From assembly GCA_020631045.1 (NCBI GenBank), contig JAHDHZ010000008.1, positions 1-61,514 on the forward strand: DNA of 61,514 nt. Direction: 5' to 3'. Of the stretch, positions 45,059 through 53,552 are shown piece by piece (positions within the stretch are counted from its first letter, which is position 1; every line of letters starts with the position of its first letter). This DNA comes from Flavobacteriales bacterium. Lineage in GTDB: Bacteria > Bacteroidota > Bacteroidia > Flavobacteriales_G > JALEGO01. A program made the translations under genes and the position numbers. The notes under the pieces are model-generated. The model was not told where the DNA came from, ran no database searches, and saw nothing but the letters and a program-made list of their open reading frames with translations.

Positions 45059-47719
45059 TTACTTATGTAGTATAAATGCCTTGTTTTTTAAAACACCAAA
45101 ATCATTGGTTATTTGTAATTGATAACTCCCGTTAGATAAATTTGAAAGATCAAGCTCTATATTTTTTTTAAACGGTGATGTGGCACTTGAATAGACAATT
45201 TGGCCCAAAGTATTTGTAATACTTATTTGAGTAGGATAAGGCAGAGAAGTGTTCAACATAATCCGCAAATTACCTTGATTAGGATTCGGATACAAAGAAA
45301 TATTCGGTAATTCTTGCAATGTATTACTTGTAGGGTCATCATTAATTAAAACAGTATCAACTAAATTACATCCTTGAGCATCAGTGAGGGTTAAAACGTA
45401 AATACCTGCTGATAAAGCACTGTTAAAATTTGAAGTATCTCCATTACTCCAATGATACTGGTAAGGTTCAGCCCCATTGAAGACTGTTGTTTGAATAGAT
45501 CCAACAGCACTTACAGAAGTGTCATGTACAACATGGTGAGTGACAGATAAGTTGTTTTCTACGCAAGAAAATTTACTCACATAAGAAGATTGATAAACCG
45601 TATTGTTGTTAGGATTAAAACTAAATGGCGTTGTAGGTATATCAGGAGAAGATGAATGCGCAGCCAAATATAAGGCGTTGTTATGAACTTTAATTGTTGT
45701 AGAAGTATTCCCACCTTCTGAAAAACTTCCACCCCAATAACTACCATATATTAAATTACTTAAATCACTACTCAATGAAGCTATAATAAAAGATGAATTG
45801 AAAGGGCCATTAGGCGCAGGGTTTGTGGGCATAAGGGCACCAGGGGTTGTCTCTATAGTACCCTGCTCATTGGCTGTGCCTGAAATTAAAAAGCTTCCTG
45901 ACTCTAAAACTTCTAAATTACTTTCTGATGCAAAAGAAGTTATAGGAAACTCACCAAAAAAAGTACTTGCAATTAAACCCGATGAAAAACTGAAGGTTGA
46001 AAGGGTAAAACTTCTGTCATTGTTAATTTCAAATGATCCTTGATAGACATTTTGCGTCACTGGAAAATCATGTGAACGGGTATGTCCTAAAACAGCTACT
46101 TCATTATCACCGATAACCTTGATAGAGGTAAGCGTATTAAATGATTCAGTCCCTGTAAGATAGGTAGCATAGTTTAAGGAGCTTAATGTTTGATCAAATT
46201 TAGCTATGAAACCATAATAATATTCTAAAGAACCAGAAGGATTATTTGGTACTGAAGACATAAAAGCATTAGAAGTACTTGGTAAATCAACTGATTGAGC
46301 TTGTCCGCAAACGACAATATCTTGATTTGGCATAATAGATACATCTAAAATGACATCTTTGTAACTTCCGCCATAATAGGTGCAGTAAATGATATTAGAT
46401 AAATCTTGAGTAAGTATCGCCACAAAAGCATCAGTATTTCCAGTAATATTTGTTTGATAAGCATTACTTGTGACAGGCAAAGAACTGGTGCTTAAAGGAT
46501 GGGTTTGACCAGCTATTAGAACATTCCCTGAGGCATCTAATTTAATTTGCTCAATCCAGGCATGGTTAAAATATGTACAAGCAATAATGGCTGTTCCATC
46601 TGCATTAAGTACTCCAACAATTTCATCTCCTGTAGAATATCCGTGTGCATTGGGCTGTAATGCATTTGCTGTGATCGGAAAATTACTTGACAAGCTTCTG
46701 CCTTCAAAAATCACTTTTTTATCATCAAGCAATACAATGTTGTTGATTTGGTCTCTATGATCACCTCCAATGTATGTACTGTATATTAAGGTACTTCCAT
46801 CTGCACTTATTCTTGAGATAAATCCATCGGTCAAACTATTGCCTTGTTGATTTCCTATGTTTGGCTGATAAGACCCTGGTGTAGTTAACAAATTCTCATG
46901 AGCATATCCAGAAACAATGGCATCACCGTTATCTGTTATCTCAATATCTGTAGACAATGTATATCCATCAACATCTAAAAATCCTGCCCACTCTAACATA
47001 AAGGGATCTATAATTAAAGGCTGGTGTTTATCATACTCTTCCAACACCTCAAATCCAAAAGTATTTTCGTCTAATAATCTATACACCACTTCAACCTCTT
47101 TTTGTTTCCCATCAATCACTTGATATGAATAAGGCGCCTTTTCTGTATAAGAACCCAAGGGTGTTTCTATCACTAAACGACCCTTTTTATCAATGCTAAG
47201 GCCTTTAATCCCCTCAAATTTGACTTGAATCTCCTGCACATTAGCGCTTGGATGCAAAATATAATCGTATTTGATCTCACCCTTTACACTGTAGTAAGCC
47301 AAATCAATATCGTCATACAAATTTTCATAGCTAATATTCTCATACTGATCGGCATTGATCACCCATTGATCAGCATCTTTTCCTTTTAAGTAATTGGTCT
47401 TACTTTTTGAATGACCAGAGCCTTTTAATACTGTATTCGTATTCGATCCTAAAAAACGTTGATTCCAAACAACATACTCAAAATGCTCTGCCTTATTATT
47501 TTTAACTGCAGCATAACTTACTCCATTGTTTAAAAATCGCAACACATTTTTATTAGCATGTGCTTTAAATAAAACATCATTTTGCCATTGCCCTTGATTT
47601 TCAATAAACTGAATGTGTTTATATGGATTGTAATTTGACGCTCTTTCTTTTAGATGTTTTTGAGAAAAAACAGCAATTGAACAAAAAATAAACAACAGAC
47701 TAATAAATTGGTTTTTCAT
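45059..47719 (-). CDS. SBBP-repeat secreted protein with T9SS type A sorting domain
   Basis: An 886-residue secreted protein. A signal peptide (about residues 1-19) is followed by the DUF7948-type N-terminal domain ('FIENQGQWQNDVLFKAHANK', 'DDIDLAYYSVKGEIKYDYIL', 'KHQPLIIDPFML') and then SBBP beta-propeller repeats ('GDAIVSGYAHENLLTTPGSY', 'STLIYSTYIGGDHRDQINNI', 'NIIYCTYYGGSYKDVILDV'). A short SprB-like unit ('GAEPYQYHWSNGDTSNFN') and a type A sorting domain ('ISLYPNPNQGNLRIML' to 'LSNGSYQLQIT') end the protein. Such proteins are common T9SS cargo of unknown role. Beyond its stop codon a second sorting domain lies in the same frame. Confidence 0.87.
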   Translation of the reverse strand: MKNQFISLLFIFCSIAVFSQKHLKERASNYNPYKHIQFIENQGQWQNDVLFKAHANKNVLRFLNNGVSYAAVKNNKAEHFEYVVWNQRFLGSNTNTVLKGSGHSKSKTNYLKGKDADQWVINADQYENISYENLYDDIDLAYYSVKGEIKYDYILHPSANVQEIQVKFEGIKGLSIDKKGRLVIETPLGSYTEKAPYSYQVIDGKQKEVEVVYRLLDENTFGFEVLEEYDKHQPLIIDPFMLEWAGFLDVDGYTLSTDIEITDNGDAIVSGYAHENLLTTPGSYQPNIGNQQGNSLTDGFISRISADGSTLIYSTYIGGDHRDQINNIVLLDDKKVIFEGRSLSSNFPITANALQPNAHGYSTGDEIVGVLNADGTAIIACTYFNHAWIEQIKLDASGNVLIAGQTHPLSTSSLPVTSNAYQTNITGNTDAFVAILTQDLSNIIYCTYYGGSYKDVILDVSIMPNQDIVVCGQAQSVDLPSTSNAFMSSVPNNPSGSLEYYYGFIAKFDQTLSSLNYATYLTGTESFNTLTSIKVIGDNEVAVLGHTRSHDFPVTQNVYQGSFEINNDRSFTLSTFSFSSGLIASTFFGEFPITSFASESNLEVLESGSFLISGTANEQGTIETTPGALMPTNPAPNGPFNSSFIIASLSSDLSNLIYGSYWGGSFSEGGNTSTTIKVHNNALYLAAHSSSPDIPTTPFSFNPNNNTVYQSSYVSKFSCVENNLSVTHHVVHDTSVSAVGSIQTTVFNGAEPYQYHWSNGDTSNFNSALSAGIYVLTLTDAQGCNLVDTVLINDDPTSNTLQELPNISLYPNPNQGNLRIMLNTSLPYPTQISITNTLGQIVYSSATSPFKKNIELDLSNLSNGSYQLQITNDFGVLKNKAFILHK

Positions 47720-47756
47720 GTAAATGACTTTGTGATTTCTTACATGCGTAAGAGCA

Positions 47757-47764
47757 CAAAGTTA
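47757..47764 (-). promoter_or_regulatory. -7 box of the SBBP-repeat gene
   Basis: Minus-strand TAACTTTG, a perfect TAnnTTTG box 37 bases before the ATG at 47719. A 14-base imperfect palindrome (CTTAC-ATGC-GTAAG, 47739-47752) lies between box and start and might bind a regulator. Confidence 0.5.
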
Positions 47765-47812
47765 ACACTATTTCACTACAATAAACTGCCTATTTTTCTT
47801 AAAATCAGATTA

Positions 47813-47820
47813 TATTTTTG
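47813..47820 (+). promoter_or_regulatory. -7 box of the beta-repeat gene
   Basis: TATTTTTG fits TAnnTTTG and lies 34 bases before the ATG at 47855; the expected -33 region is only a T-run. It supports the later ATG over the in-frame start at 47708. Confidence 0.45.
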
Positions 47821-47854
47821 GCACACTTCTTGTTACAAATTACAAAACACTATT

Positions 47855-48304
47855 ATGCACTACAAATCACTATTTTTTACAGCCCTATTATCGGCTGGCA
47901 TGCATTTTTTAAATGCTCAAACTACTGTAAAATTCACTAATTCAGGATTTGCTGATAAAACCATTGTCTTTAAAGATGGGATTGCAGATTATGATCTTCA
48001 GATTGTATATGATGACCTAAGGGCTGATTTTACTATCGGATTTACCCGTTTTAAAAATAAGGCCGATTACATTGTCGATGATGCCTTTGAAGATGTACAA
48101 ATACGTATTCGAGAATCAGGTTTCGCAGATGTGCGCTTTAGATTGCGTGATGGGGGATTTCCTGACCTAAGAGTCTATGTGTCTGATGATGATCGCAATG
48201 CCGATGTATTGATTTTTATTGAGGATGAAGATCAGTATGTTGGAGCAAAACAAGCCATTGCTATTGCACATCAAGAGATTGTTGCTTTTGCAAAAAATAG
48301 GTGA
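47855..48304 (+). CDS. Exported protein of short acidic beta-repeats (DUF6150-like)
   Basis: A 149-residue protein. The ATG at 47855 begins a signal peptide ending 'FLNAQ'; the longer frame from 47708 would add 49 residues with no matching feature. The mature part is built of about eight 10-13-residue units that start with Ala-Asp or Pro-Asp and go on with alternating hydrophobic residues: 'ADKTIVFKDGI', 'ADYDLQIVYDDLR', 'ADFTIGFTRFKNK', 'ADVRFRLRDGGF', 'PDLRVYVSDDDRN', 'ADVLIFIEDEDQ'. This resembles DUF6150-type proteins and suggests a small beta-solenoid or sheet stack. The C-terminal 25 residues are helical. The function is unknown. Confidence 0.72.
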   Translation: MHYKSLFFTALLSAGMHFLNAQTTVKFTNSGFADKTIVFKDGIADYDLQIVYDDLRADFTIGFTRFKNKADYIVDDAFEDVQIRIRESGFADVRFRLRDGGFPDLRVYVSDDDRNADVLIFIEDEDQYVGAKQAIAIAHQEIVAFAKNR

Positions 48305-48323
48305 TCTATAATAAAACAAACCA

Positions 48324-48331
48324 TATATTTG
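48324..48331 (+). promoter_or_regulatory. -7 box of the DUF4177-like gene
   Basis: TATATTTG, a perfect TAnnTTTG box, 32 bases before the ATG at 48364; no -33 at the usual distance. Confidence 0.5.
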
Positions 48332-48363
48332 AACTTAATTTTTAACCCTTTAATATTACACTT

Positions 48364-48807
48364 ATGAAAACCATAAAACTATTTACACTTCTTACACTAG
48401 GATTCATTTCTACACTTTCAGCTCAAGAATACAAAGTGATTACGGTCGTTGAATCTATTGTTCCTATGGGTGTTGGCCGTTCTAGAATTGTCGAACATCA
48501 ACAAAAAGCAAACGTCAATGATTTCACAACAGAACGTGTTGAAGGCAAAGACTCGAAGCAAAAAGGAGTGTCAAGAAAAGCTGCTAAAATTGATAACCTA
48601 TCTGAAACCAAACTCTTAAACTTTTATTCAGGTGTGGGAATCAACTTTCAAAATGTAGCTTCTAATGACGCTTTAATCTCAGATAAAATCAATAAGATGG
48701 TGGCTGCAGGATGGGAACTTGCTCATGTACTTTCAGGTGTTGAAAGTAATGCAGGAAAAGACGACGGAAAAGGCATTTACATTACCCGTTTAATCTTTAA
48801 AAAATAA
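48364..48807 (+). CDS. Small exported protein with a DUF4177-like end
   Basis: A 147-residue protein with a signal peptide ending 'TLSAQ'. 'EYKVITVVES' at the mature start and 'ISDKINKMVAAGWELAHVLS' near the end recall the DUF4177 pattern (a first strand 'YKVv' and a later 'l..~GWElv.v' helix-strand), with a polar insert of about 60 residues between. No enzyme motif is present. It stands alone with its own -7 box and a strong bidirectional terminator after it. The DUF4177 link is tentative and the function unknown. Confidence 0.68.
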   Translation: MKTIKLFTLLTLGFISTLSAQEYKVITVVESIVPMGVGRSRIVEHQQKANVNDFTTERVEGKDSKQKGVSRKAAKIDNLSETKLLNFYSGVGINFQNVASNDALISDKINKMVAAGWELAHVLSGVESNAGKDDGKGIYITRLIFKK

Positions 48808-48813
48808 GGTTAC

Positions 48814-48899
48814 ATCTAAACAAAAAGGAAAGGTGCTTTTGCAATGACTTCAAACCTCTGGTTTGTGGAATAGCAAAAGCACCTTTCCTTTTTTTAGAT
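48814..48899. terminator. Long bidirectional terminator with nested hairpin
   Basis: Perfect 21-base arms at 48822-48842 and 48873-48893, extended by ATCTAAA at the foot on the left and TTTAGAT on the right. The 30-base loop itself holds a hairpin, CAAACC (48851-48856) with GGTTTG (48860-48865). T-runs on both strands let it stop the convergent genes at 48807 and 48915. Confidence 0.85.
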
Positions 48900-48914
48900 A
48901 AAATCCATGTAATT

Positions 48915-51900
48915 TTACACCCATTTATACTTCAACCGCATCTTCAACACATACATCACTGGCACAACCACTAAAGTCAAAAAAGTAGCAAAAGTCAATC
49001 CGAAAATCACCGTCCAACTCATCGGACCCCAAAACACTACATTGTCTCCTCCAATGTAAAAACCAGGGTTAAAGTCAGTAAACAATCCAAAGAAATCAAT
49101 GTTTAACCCTACCGCTAAAGGAATCAATCCAAGTACGGTGGTAATGGCAGTTAACAACACAGGGCGTAAACGCTTAGAGCCTGCTAAGATTACGCATTCA
49201 ATCATCACATCAAAAGGCAAATAAGCATCTTCATCTATGCCCAGTTCAATCTTTTTTCGTTCAATTAAAAGTCCTGTATAATCTAATAATACAATAGCAT
49301 TATTTACCACAACTCCTGCCAGAGAAATGATGCCAATCATCGTCATAATAATGATAAAGTCCATTTGAAAAATCACCAAACCTAACAACACCCCAATCAA
49401 TGAAAAGCCCACAGACCCCATTATTATAAAAGGTGTACCAACAGAGTTAAATTGCGTGACAATAATTAACAAAATTAAAAATACAGCAACCAACAGCGCA
49501 GTGCCCAAAAAAGCCATTTCTTTGGCCTGATCTTCTTGCTGACCGGTAAACTTATAATCTACTCCTTTAGGAAAATCATAGCCTTGCATTTCCTCTTTAA
49601 TTTGCGCCACAATTTCATTGGCATTATACCCTTCTTTCACGTTTGAGAAAAGCGTGACTACCCGATCATGATCTTTGCGTTTTACTTGCGAGAAATTTGA
49701 GGTATACCGCACACTTGCCACCGCCGATACTGGTATTTGCACAATACGACCATTGGTTTGATTTCTAAAGGTGATCTTTTGATTCATGATCGCATCTAAA
49801 TTGTTGCGATAATGCTCATCTAATCTAATATTCACCTCATACTCATCATCAGCTATTTTATAGCGCGAGATTTCTTTACCATAAAGTGCTGTTCTGATGG
49901 TAGCCGCTACTTGCATAGTGCTTAAGTTTAATCGACGAGCTTTTTCACGATCAACATCAATCATTAATTCAGGCTTTCCTAAATCAACATCTAGTTTCAG
50001 GTTGTCAATGCCTAAAATGTTTTTTGAGTTGATGTACTGCTTGAGTTTTTGCGCCTGGGTTAAGAGCAATAAGTAATCATCACCAGATAATTCCATGTTG
50101 ATAGGTGGAGGCATGGGCGGGCCAGCCTGATCTTTAGCAATAGATACCGACACTCCAGGAAATTTTCCTACCACCGATCGAATCTCTTCTAATACTTCTT
50201 GTGTGCTTACTCCTCTACGGTCTTTAAACTCAACAAAAGAAACTTGAATTCTTGCTTTATTAGGCGTCTCTCCCATCGAAGGGCCCGCTGCGGGGTCAGA
50301 AGTACCTTCGCCAACTTGTGCAATAAAACTCTTGACCAAAAAATTGTGTTTCATAGAGTCTTCTTCTACTTCATATTTGGTTAAAAGGGCCGCTACTTCT
50401 TTTTCAATTTGCTTGGTCACTACATCAACATTATTGATGTCAGCTCCTACTGGTCTTTCAATAAACACATTTACATACTTGGGCATATTTACTGGAAAGA
50501 ACTCTACTTTAGGTGTAAACAAACCGATTAGTAAAAACGATAAAAACAACAATCCAAACATTCCTAAAAACACGCGTTTTGGTGTTTTACCAGCTAAAAT
50601 ACGGGTTAAAAACCCTTGATACCAAGCTTCTAAAGCAGGCAGATGTTTGTTTTTCACGGTTTCAGACCAAGGCAAAAAGAATCTAAAATACAAGGCCATA
50701 AATCCAAAATAAGAAAAGGCCAATAAGACAATTACGCGCAATGGAGTGATCGCTTCAAAAGTTTCAGATCCACCCAAAAGACCTAACAAAACCAACACAA
50801 TAAGTGCTGCCAAACTGATCAGAAAACGTCTAGTAAACTTCTTTATTTTTTGATCTACCTCAGTGATAGGATCAATGTTCATATACGAGGTCAACGCCGG
50901 ATTAATCACCAAAGCCACAAACAAAGAAGAACCCAGAACAATGATCAAAGTAATGGGTAGATACCCCATAAACTCCCCCATCATGCCGGGCCAGAAAATC
51001 ATGGGTAAAAAGGCTGCTAGTGTTGTCGCAGTTGAGGCAATAATTGGCCAAGCAATCTCACCCACTCCATACAAAGCAGCGTCTTTTTTCTTGTAACCTT
51101 CTTTCATCAAACGGTGTACGTTTTCAACCACTACAATTCCATTGTCAACCAACATTCCTAAACCAAGTACCAATGAAAAGAGTACAATCATGTTGATGGT
51201 TACTCCCATAAAAGCCAAGATCATAAAACTCATCAGCATCGATAGCGGAATGGCAATACCCACAAAAATGGCATCTTTCAGCCCTAAGAAAAACATCAAC
51301 ACCAAGACTACCAACAACACCCCAAAAATAATGCTGTTCAATAGGTTGTCAACCTGATTTTTGGTGTCTTCACTCATATCATTAGTGATGGTAACCTGCA
51401 AGTTTTCAGGAAATTCATTTTGCTTGGCCTCTTCTACTGTTGCTAATATTTTTTCGGTGGCAGCCAATAAATTTTCACCCGCCTTTTTCACTACATCTAA
51501 CATCAATACAGGTTTGTGAAACTCGCGAGCAAAAGAAGTTGCCTCTTTAAAACCAAAACGCACAGTGGCAATGTCTTTTAAATACACCACTTTTTGCGCC
51601 TCTCGTTTTACAATGATGTTTTCAACGTCTTTCAAATTTTTGAAATCTCCGACCACACGTAACGAGCGCTTAAATCCATCCATTAGCAATTCTCCGCCCG
51701 CCATGGTCATGTTTTCCATCGCGATAGATTGCTCAATGTCATTGAATGAGATTTTCAAAGCCTCCATTTTTAGACGGTCGACCTTGATTTCAAGCTCTTT
51801 GTCTTGCACCCCACGAATCTCGACTTTTGAAATCTCAGAAATGTTCTCCAATTTATCTTCTAAATACTCGGCATAGACCTTTAGTTGTTGGGTCGAGAAA

Positions 51901-52367
51901 TCACCTGATAGGTTCACGTTTAAAATCGGAAACTCAGAGAAATTCATCTCAAAAATATTGGGCTCCATCGGCAAATCAGTCGGAAATCCTGGTGCTGCTT
52001 TGGCTTTGTCAACTGCATCTTTTACCCTTTGCAAAGCCACTTGAGGAGAAATCTTTGAGTCAAACTCAGCTAAAATTACCGAATACCCTTGCATCGATGT
52101 CGAGGTGAGTTTATCAACATCGTTCACTGTTTTAATTTCTTTTTCAATGGGCTTTGTGATGAGTTTTTCCATATCCATCGGTGCATTACCAGGATAGGGC
52201 ACTCCCACATAAATCTGAGGCATTACAATATCAGGAAAAGCCGCTTTTGGCATGGTGTTGTATGAGACTAAGCCAAACAATACAATCATAAAGGTGATGA
52301 ACAAGACCGTACTTCTGTTGTTTACAGAAAAGGTTGATAGGGCAAATGTTTTGAGTTTATTTTCCAT
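48915..52367 (-). CDS. RND efflux pump inner-membrane transporter
   Basis: A 1150-residue proton-driven efflux transporter of the RND (AcrB/SwrC-like HAE) superfamily. The N-terminal helix ('VLFITFMIVLFGLVSYNTM') is followed by a periplasmic porter domain; 'LGLGMLVDNGIVVVENVHR' on helix 4 holds the proton-relay Asp; the second half repeats the layout ('GIISLAGVVVNNAIVLLDYT', 'GSKRLRPVLLTAITTVLGLI'). It is about 100 residues longer than AcrB, with an insert near residues 505-580 that adds hydrophobic helices. It is the last gene of the operon tetR-tolC-adaptor-pump. Drug, bile-type or lipid substrates cannot be chosen between. Confidence 0.93.
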   Translation of the reverse strand: MENKLKTFALSTFSVNNRSTVLFITFMIVLFGLVSYNTMPKAAFPDIVMPQIYVGVPYPGNAPMDMEKLITKPIEKEIKTVNDVDKLTSTSMQGYSVILAEFDSKISPQVALQRVKDAVDKAKAAPGFPTDLPMEPNIFEMNFSEFPILNVNLSGDFSTQQLKVYAEYLEDKLENISEISKVEIRGVQDKELEIKVDRLKMEALKISFNDIEQSIAMENMTMAGGELLMDGFKRSLRVVGDFKNLKDVENIIVKREAQKVVYLKDIATVRFGFKEATSFAREFHKPVLMLDVVKKAGENLLAATEKILATVEEAKQNEFPENLQVTITNDMSEDTKNQVDNLLNSIIFGVLLVVLVLMFFLGLKDAIFVGIAIPLSMLMSFMILAFMGVTINMIVLFSLVLGLGMLVDNGIVVVENVHRLMKEGYKKKDAALYGVGEIAWPIIASTATTLAAFLPMIFWPGMMGEFMGYLPITLIIVLGSSLFVALVINPALTSYMNIDPITEVDQKIKKFTRRFLISLAALIVLVLLGLLGGSETFEAITPLRVIVLLAFSYFGFMALYFRFFLPWSETVKNKHLPALEAWYQGFLTRILAGKTPKRVFLGMFGLLFLSFLLIGLFTPKVEFFPVNMPKYVNVFIERPVGADINNVDVVTKQIEKEVAALLTKYEVEEDSMKHNFLVKSFIAQVGEGTSDPAAGPSMGETPNKARIQVSFVEFKDRRGVSTQEVLEEIRSVVGKFPGVSVSIAKDQAGPPMPPPINMELSGDDYLLLLTQAQKLKQYINSKNILGIDNLKLDVDLGKPELMIDVDREKARRLNLSTMQVAATIRTALYGKEISRYKIADDEYEVNIRLDEHYRNNLDAIMNQKITFRNQTNGRIVQIPVSAVASVRYTSNFSQVKRKDHDRVVTLFSNVKEGYNANEIVAQIKEEMQGYDFPKGVDYKFTGQQEDQAKEMAFLGTALLVAVFLILLIIVTQFNSVGTPFIIMGSVGFSLIGVLLGLVIFQMDFIIIMTMIGIISLAGVVVNNAIVLLDYTGLLIERKKIELGIDEDAYLPFDVMIECVILAGSKRLRPVLLTAITTVLGLIPLAVGLNIDFFGLFTDFNPGFYIGGDNVVFWGPMSWTVIFGLTFATFLTLVVVPVMYVLKMRLKYKWV

Positions 52368-52390
52368 AACAGAAATATCTGTGTGTTATT

Positions 52391-53548
52391 TTATTGTGCT
52401 GCAATTTGAGCTTCTACAATGTTGATTTTTTCATTATCAGCAATAAGTCTACTGCCTTGTAAAATCAATTCATCAGATGAATTTAATCCAGCAATTACCA
52501 ATTGATTACCATTTGATGTTTGACCAATTTCTATGGTACGCTTCTCAGCTCTTAAAATGCCAGATTCAGAAGCCTTGGTCACATAAACAAAACTATTGCC
52601 TTCAGCATCTTGCTGAATCACACTGCTGGGTATAACAATAGCTGAGTCTAAAGCAAAATCGTTGATCCAAACATAACCCAGTAGATTGGGGCGCAGCTTT
52701 CCACCCAAATTATCACGCAAATCAACTTCTACTAAAAAGGTTCTATTATTAGGGTCAATAAAGCTACCGACTCTTGAAATGCTAGAGGTTTTCTTCAAAT
52801 CAAGTGAAGGAAACTCTATCTGTACTTTTTGCCCTTTTTGAACACTTTTTAAGTGATTCTCAGAAAGCTCTGCTTTGATGTATGCACCATTCAAACTCAC
52901 CATTCGAATCAGCGGAAAACCAGGTGAGGCCAATTGCCCAAGCTTTACATTTACCTGATCAACTACTCCTGAGAAAGGCGCTCTGATGTATGACTTTGAG
53001 GCTTGAGAATCAAGGGTTTTAATCTTAAGCTCTAAGCTCTCTACATTGTTTTTCGCTGTAATGTATTCAATTTCTGAACCTATGTTTTGCTTCCAAAGTT
53101 TTTCTTGTCTTGAAAACACGTCTTTGGCCAATGAAAGGGCATTTTCAAGCTCCTTTTTATTTTGTGCGATGATTTCCCCATCTATCACTGCCAACACAGT
53201 GCCTTTTACTACGCGATCACCAGTTTTTACTTTTACTGAAGTAATTCTTCCAGGAGTTTCAGCTGAAAGCGAAGCATTGCCATTGGTCTCAACTACCCCT
53301 TGGGCCATAAAAAAATGTTCAAAGCGTTTAGCCTTGATTTTTTGAGTCGTTACGTTTTTCACTTGAGCCCCCAACGAAGGATCTAAAGCAATAATTTGAT
53401 CTTCAGTCTGGGCCAGTAAACTCGCTGTTTCTTTATAAGCGGCCTTCAATGAATCTCTTTTTTCAATCAGGGTTTGCAAATCAGACTCTGGAGTTGAAGA
53501 GCAAGCTGCAATCGTAAGGGCAATAGAGGTGTAAATAAATGTGCGCAT
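52391..53548 (-). CDS. RND efflux periplasmic adaptor lipoprotein
   Basis: A 385-residue membrane-fusion protein with a lipoprotein signal (lipobox IAAC, Cys16). A coiled-coil start (about 22-55), a lipoyl-like half motif 'ISVKVKTGDRVVKGTVLAVI', a helical hairpin (about 125-180), the second lipoyl half 'SYIRAPFSGVVDQVNVKLGQ', a beta-barrel domain, and a C-terminal membrane-proximal domain give the standard order. It links the inner-membrane RND pump to the TolC channel. Gaps of 4 bases to the tolC-like gene and 23 bases to the pump gene show a single operon. Confidence 0.92.
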   Translation of the reverse strand: MRTFIYTSIALTIAACSSTPESDLQTLIEKRDSLKAAYKETASLLAQTEDQIIALDPSLGAQVKNVTTQKIKAKRFEHFFMAQGVVETNGNASLSAETPGRITSVKVKTGDRVVKGTVLAVIDGEIIAQNKKELENALSLAKDVFSRQEKLWKQNIGSEIEYITAKNNVESLELKIKTLDSQASKSYIRAPFSGVVDQVNVKLGQLASPGFPLIRMVSLNGAYIKAELSENHLKSVQKGQKVQIEFPSLDLKKTSSISRVGSFIDPNNRTFLVEVDLRDNLGGKLRPNLLGYVWINDFALDSAIVIPSSVIQQDAEGNSFVYVTKASESGILRAEKRTIEIGQTSNGNQLVIAGLNSSDELILQGSRLIADNEKINIVEAQIAAQ

Positions 53549-53552
53549 GTGA

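Noticed and set aside
50332-50619. Open frames antisense to the RND pump gene (also 51565-51876 and 51827-52108)
   Set aside because: They are mirror frames of a well-conserved coding sequence, with no signal, promoter or recognisable domain.
50950-51200. Loss of a proton-relay Asp in the RND pump (VDN in place of VDD)
   Set aside because: The essential first Asp is kept, and VDN is a normal variant in SwrC-like and many Bacteroidota pumps.
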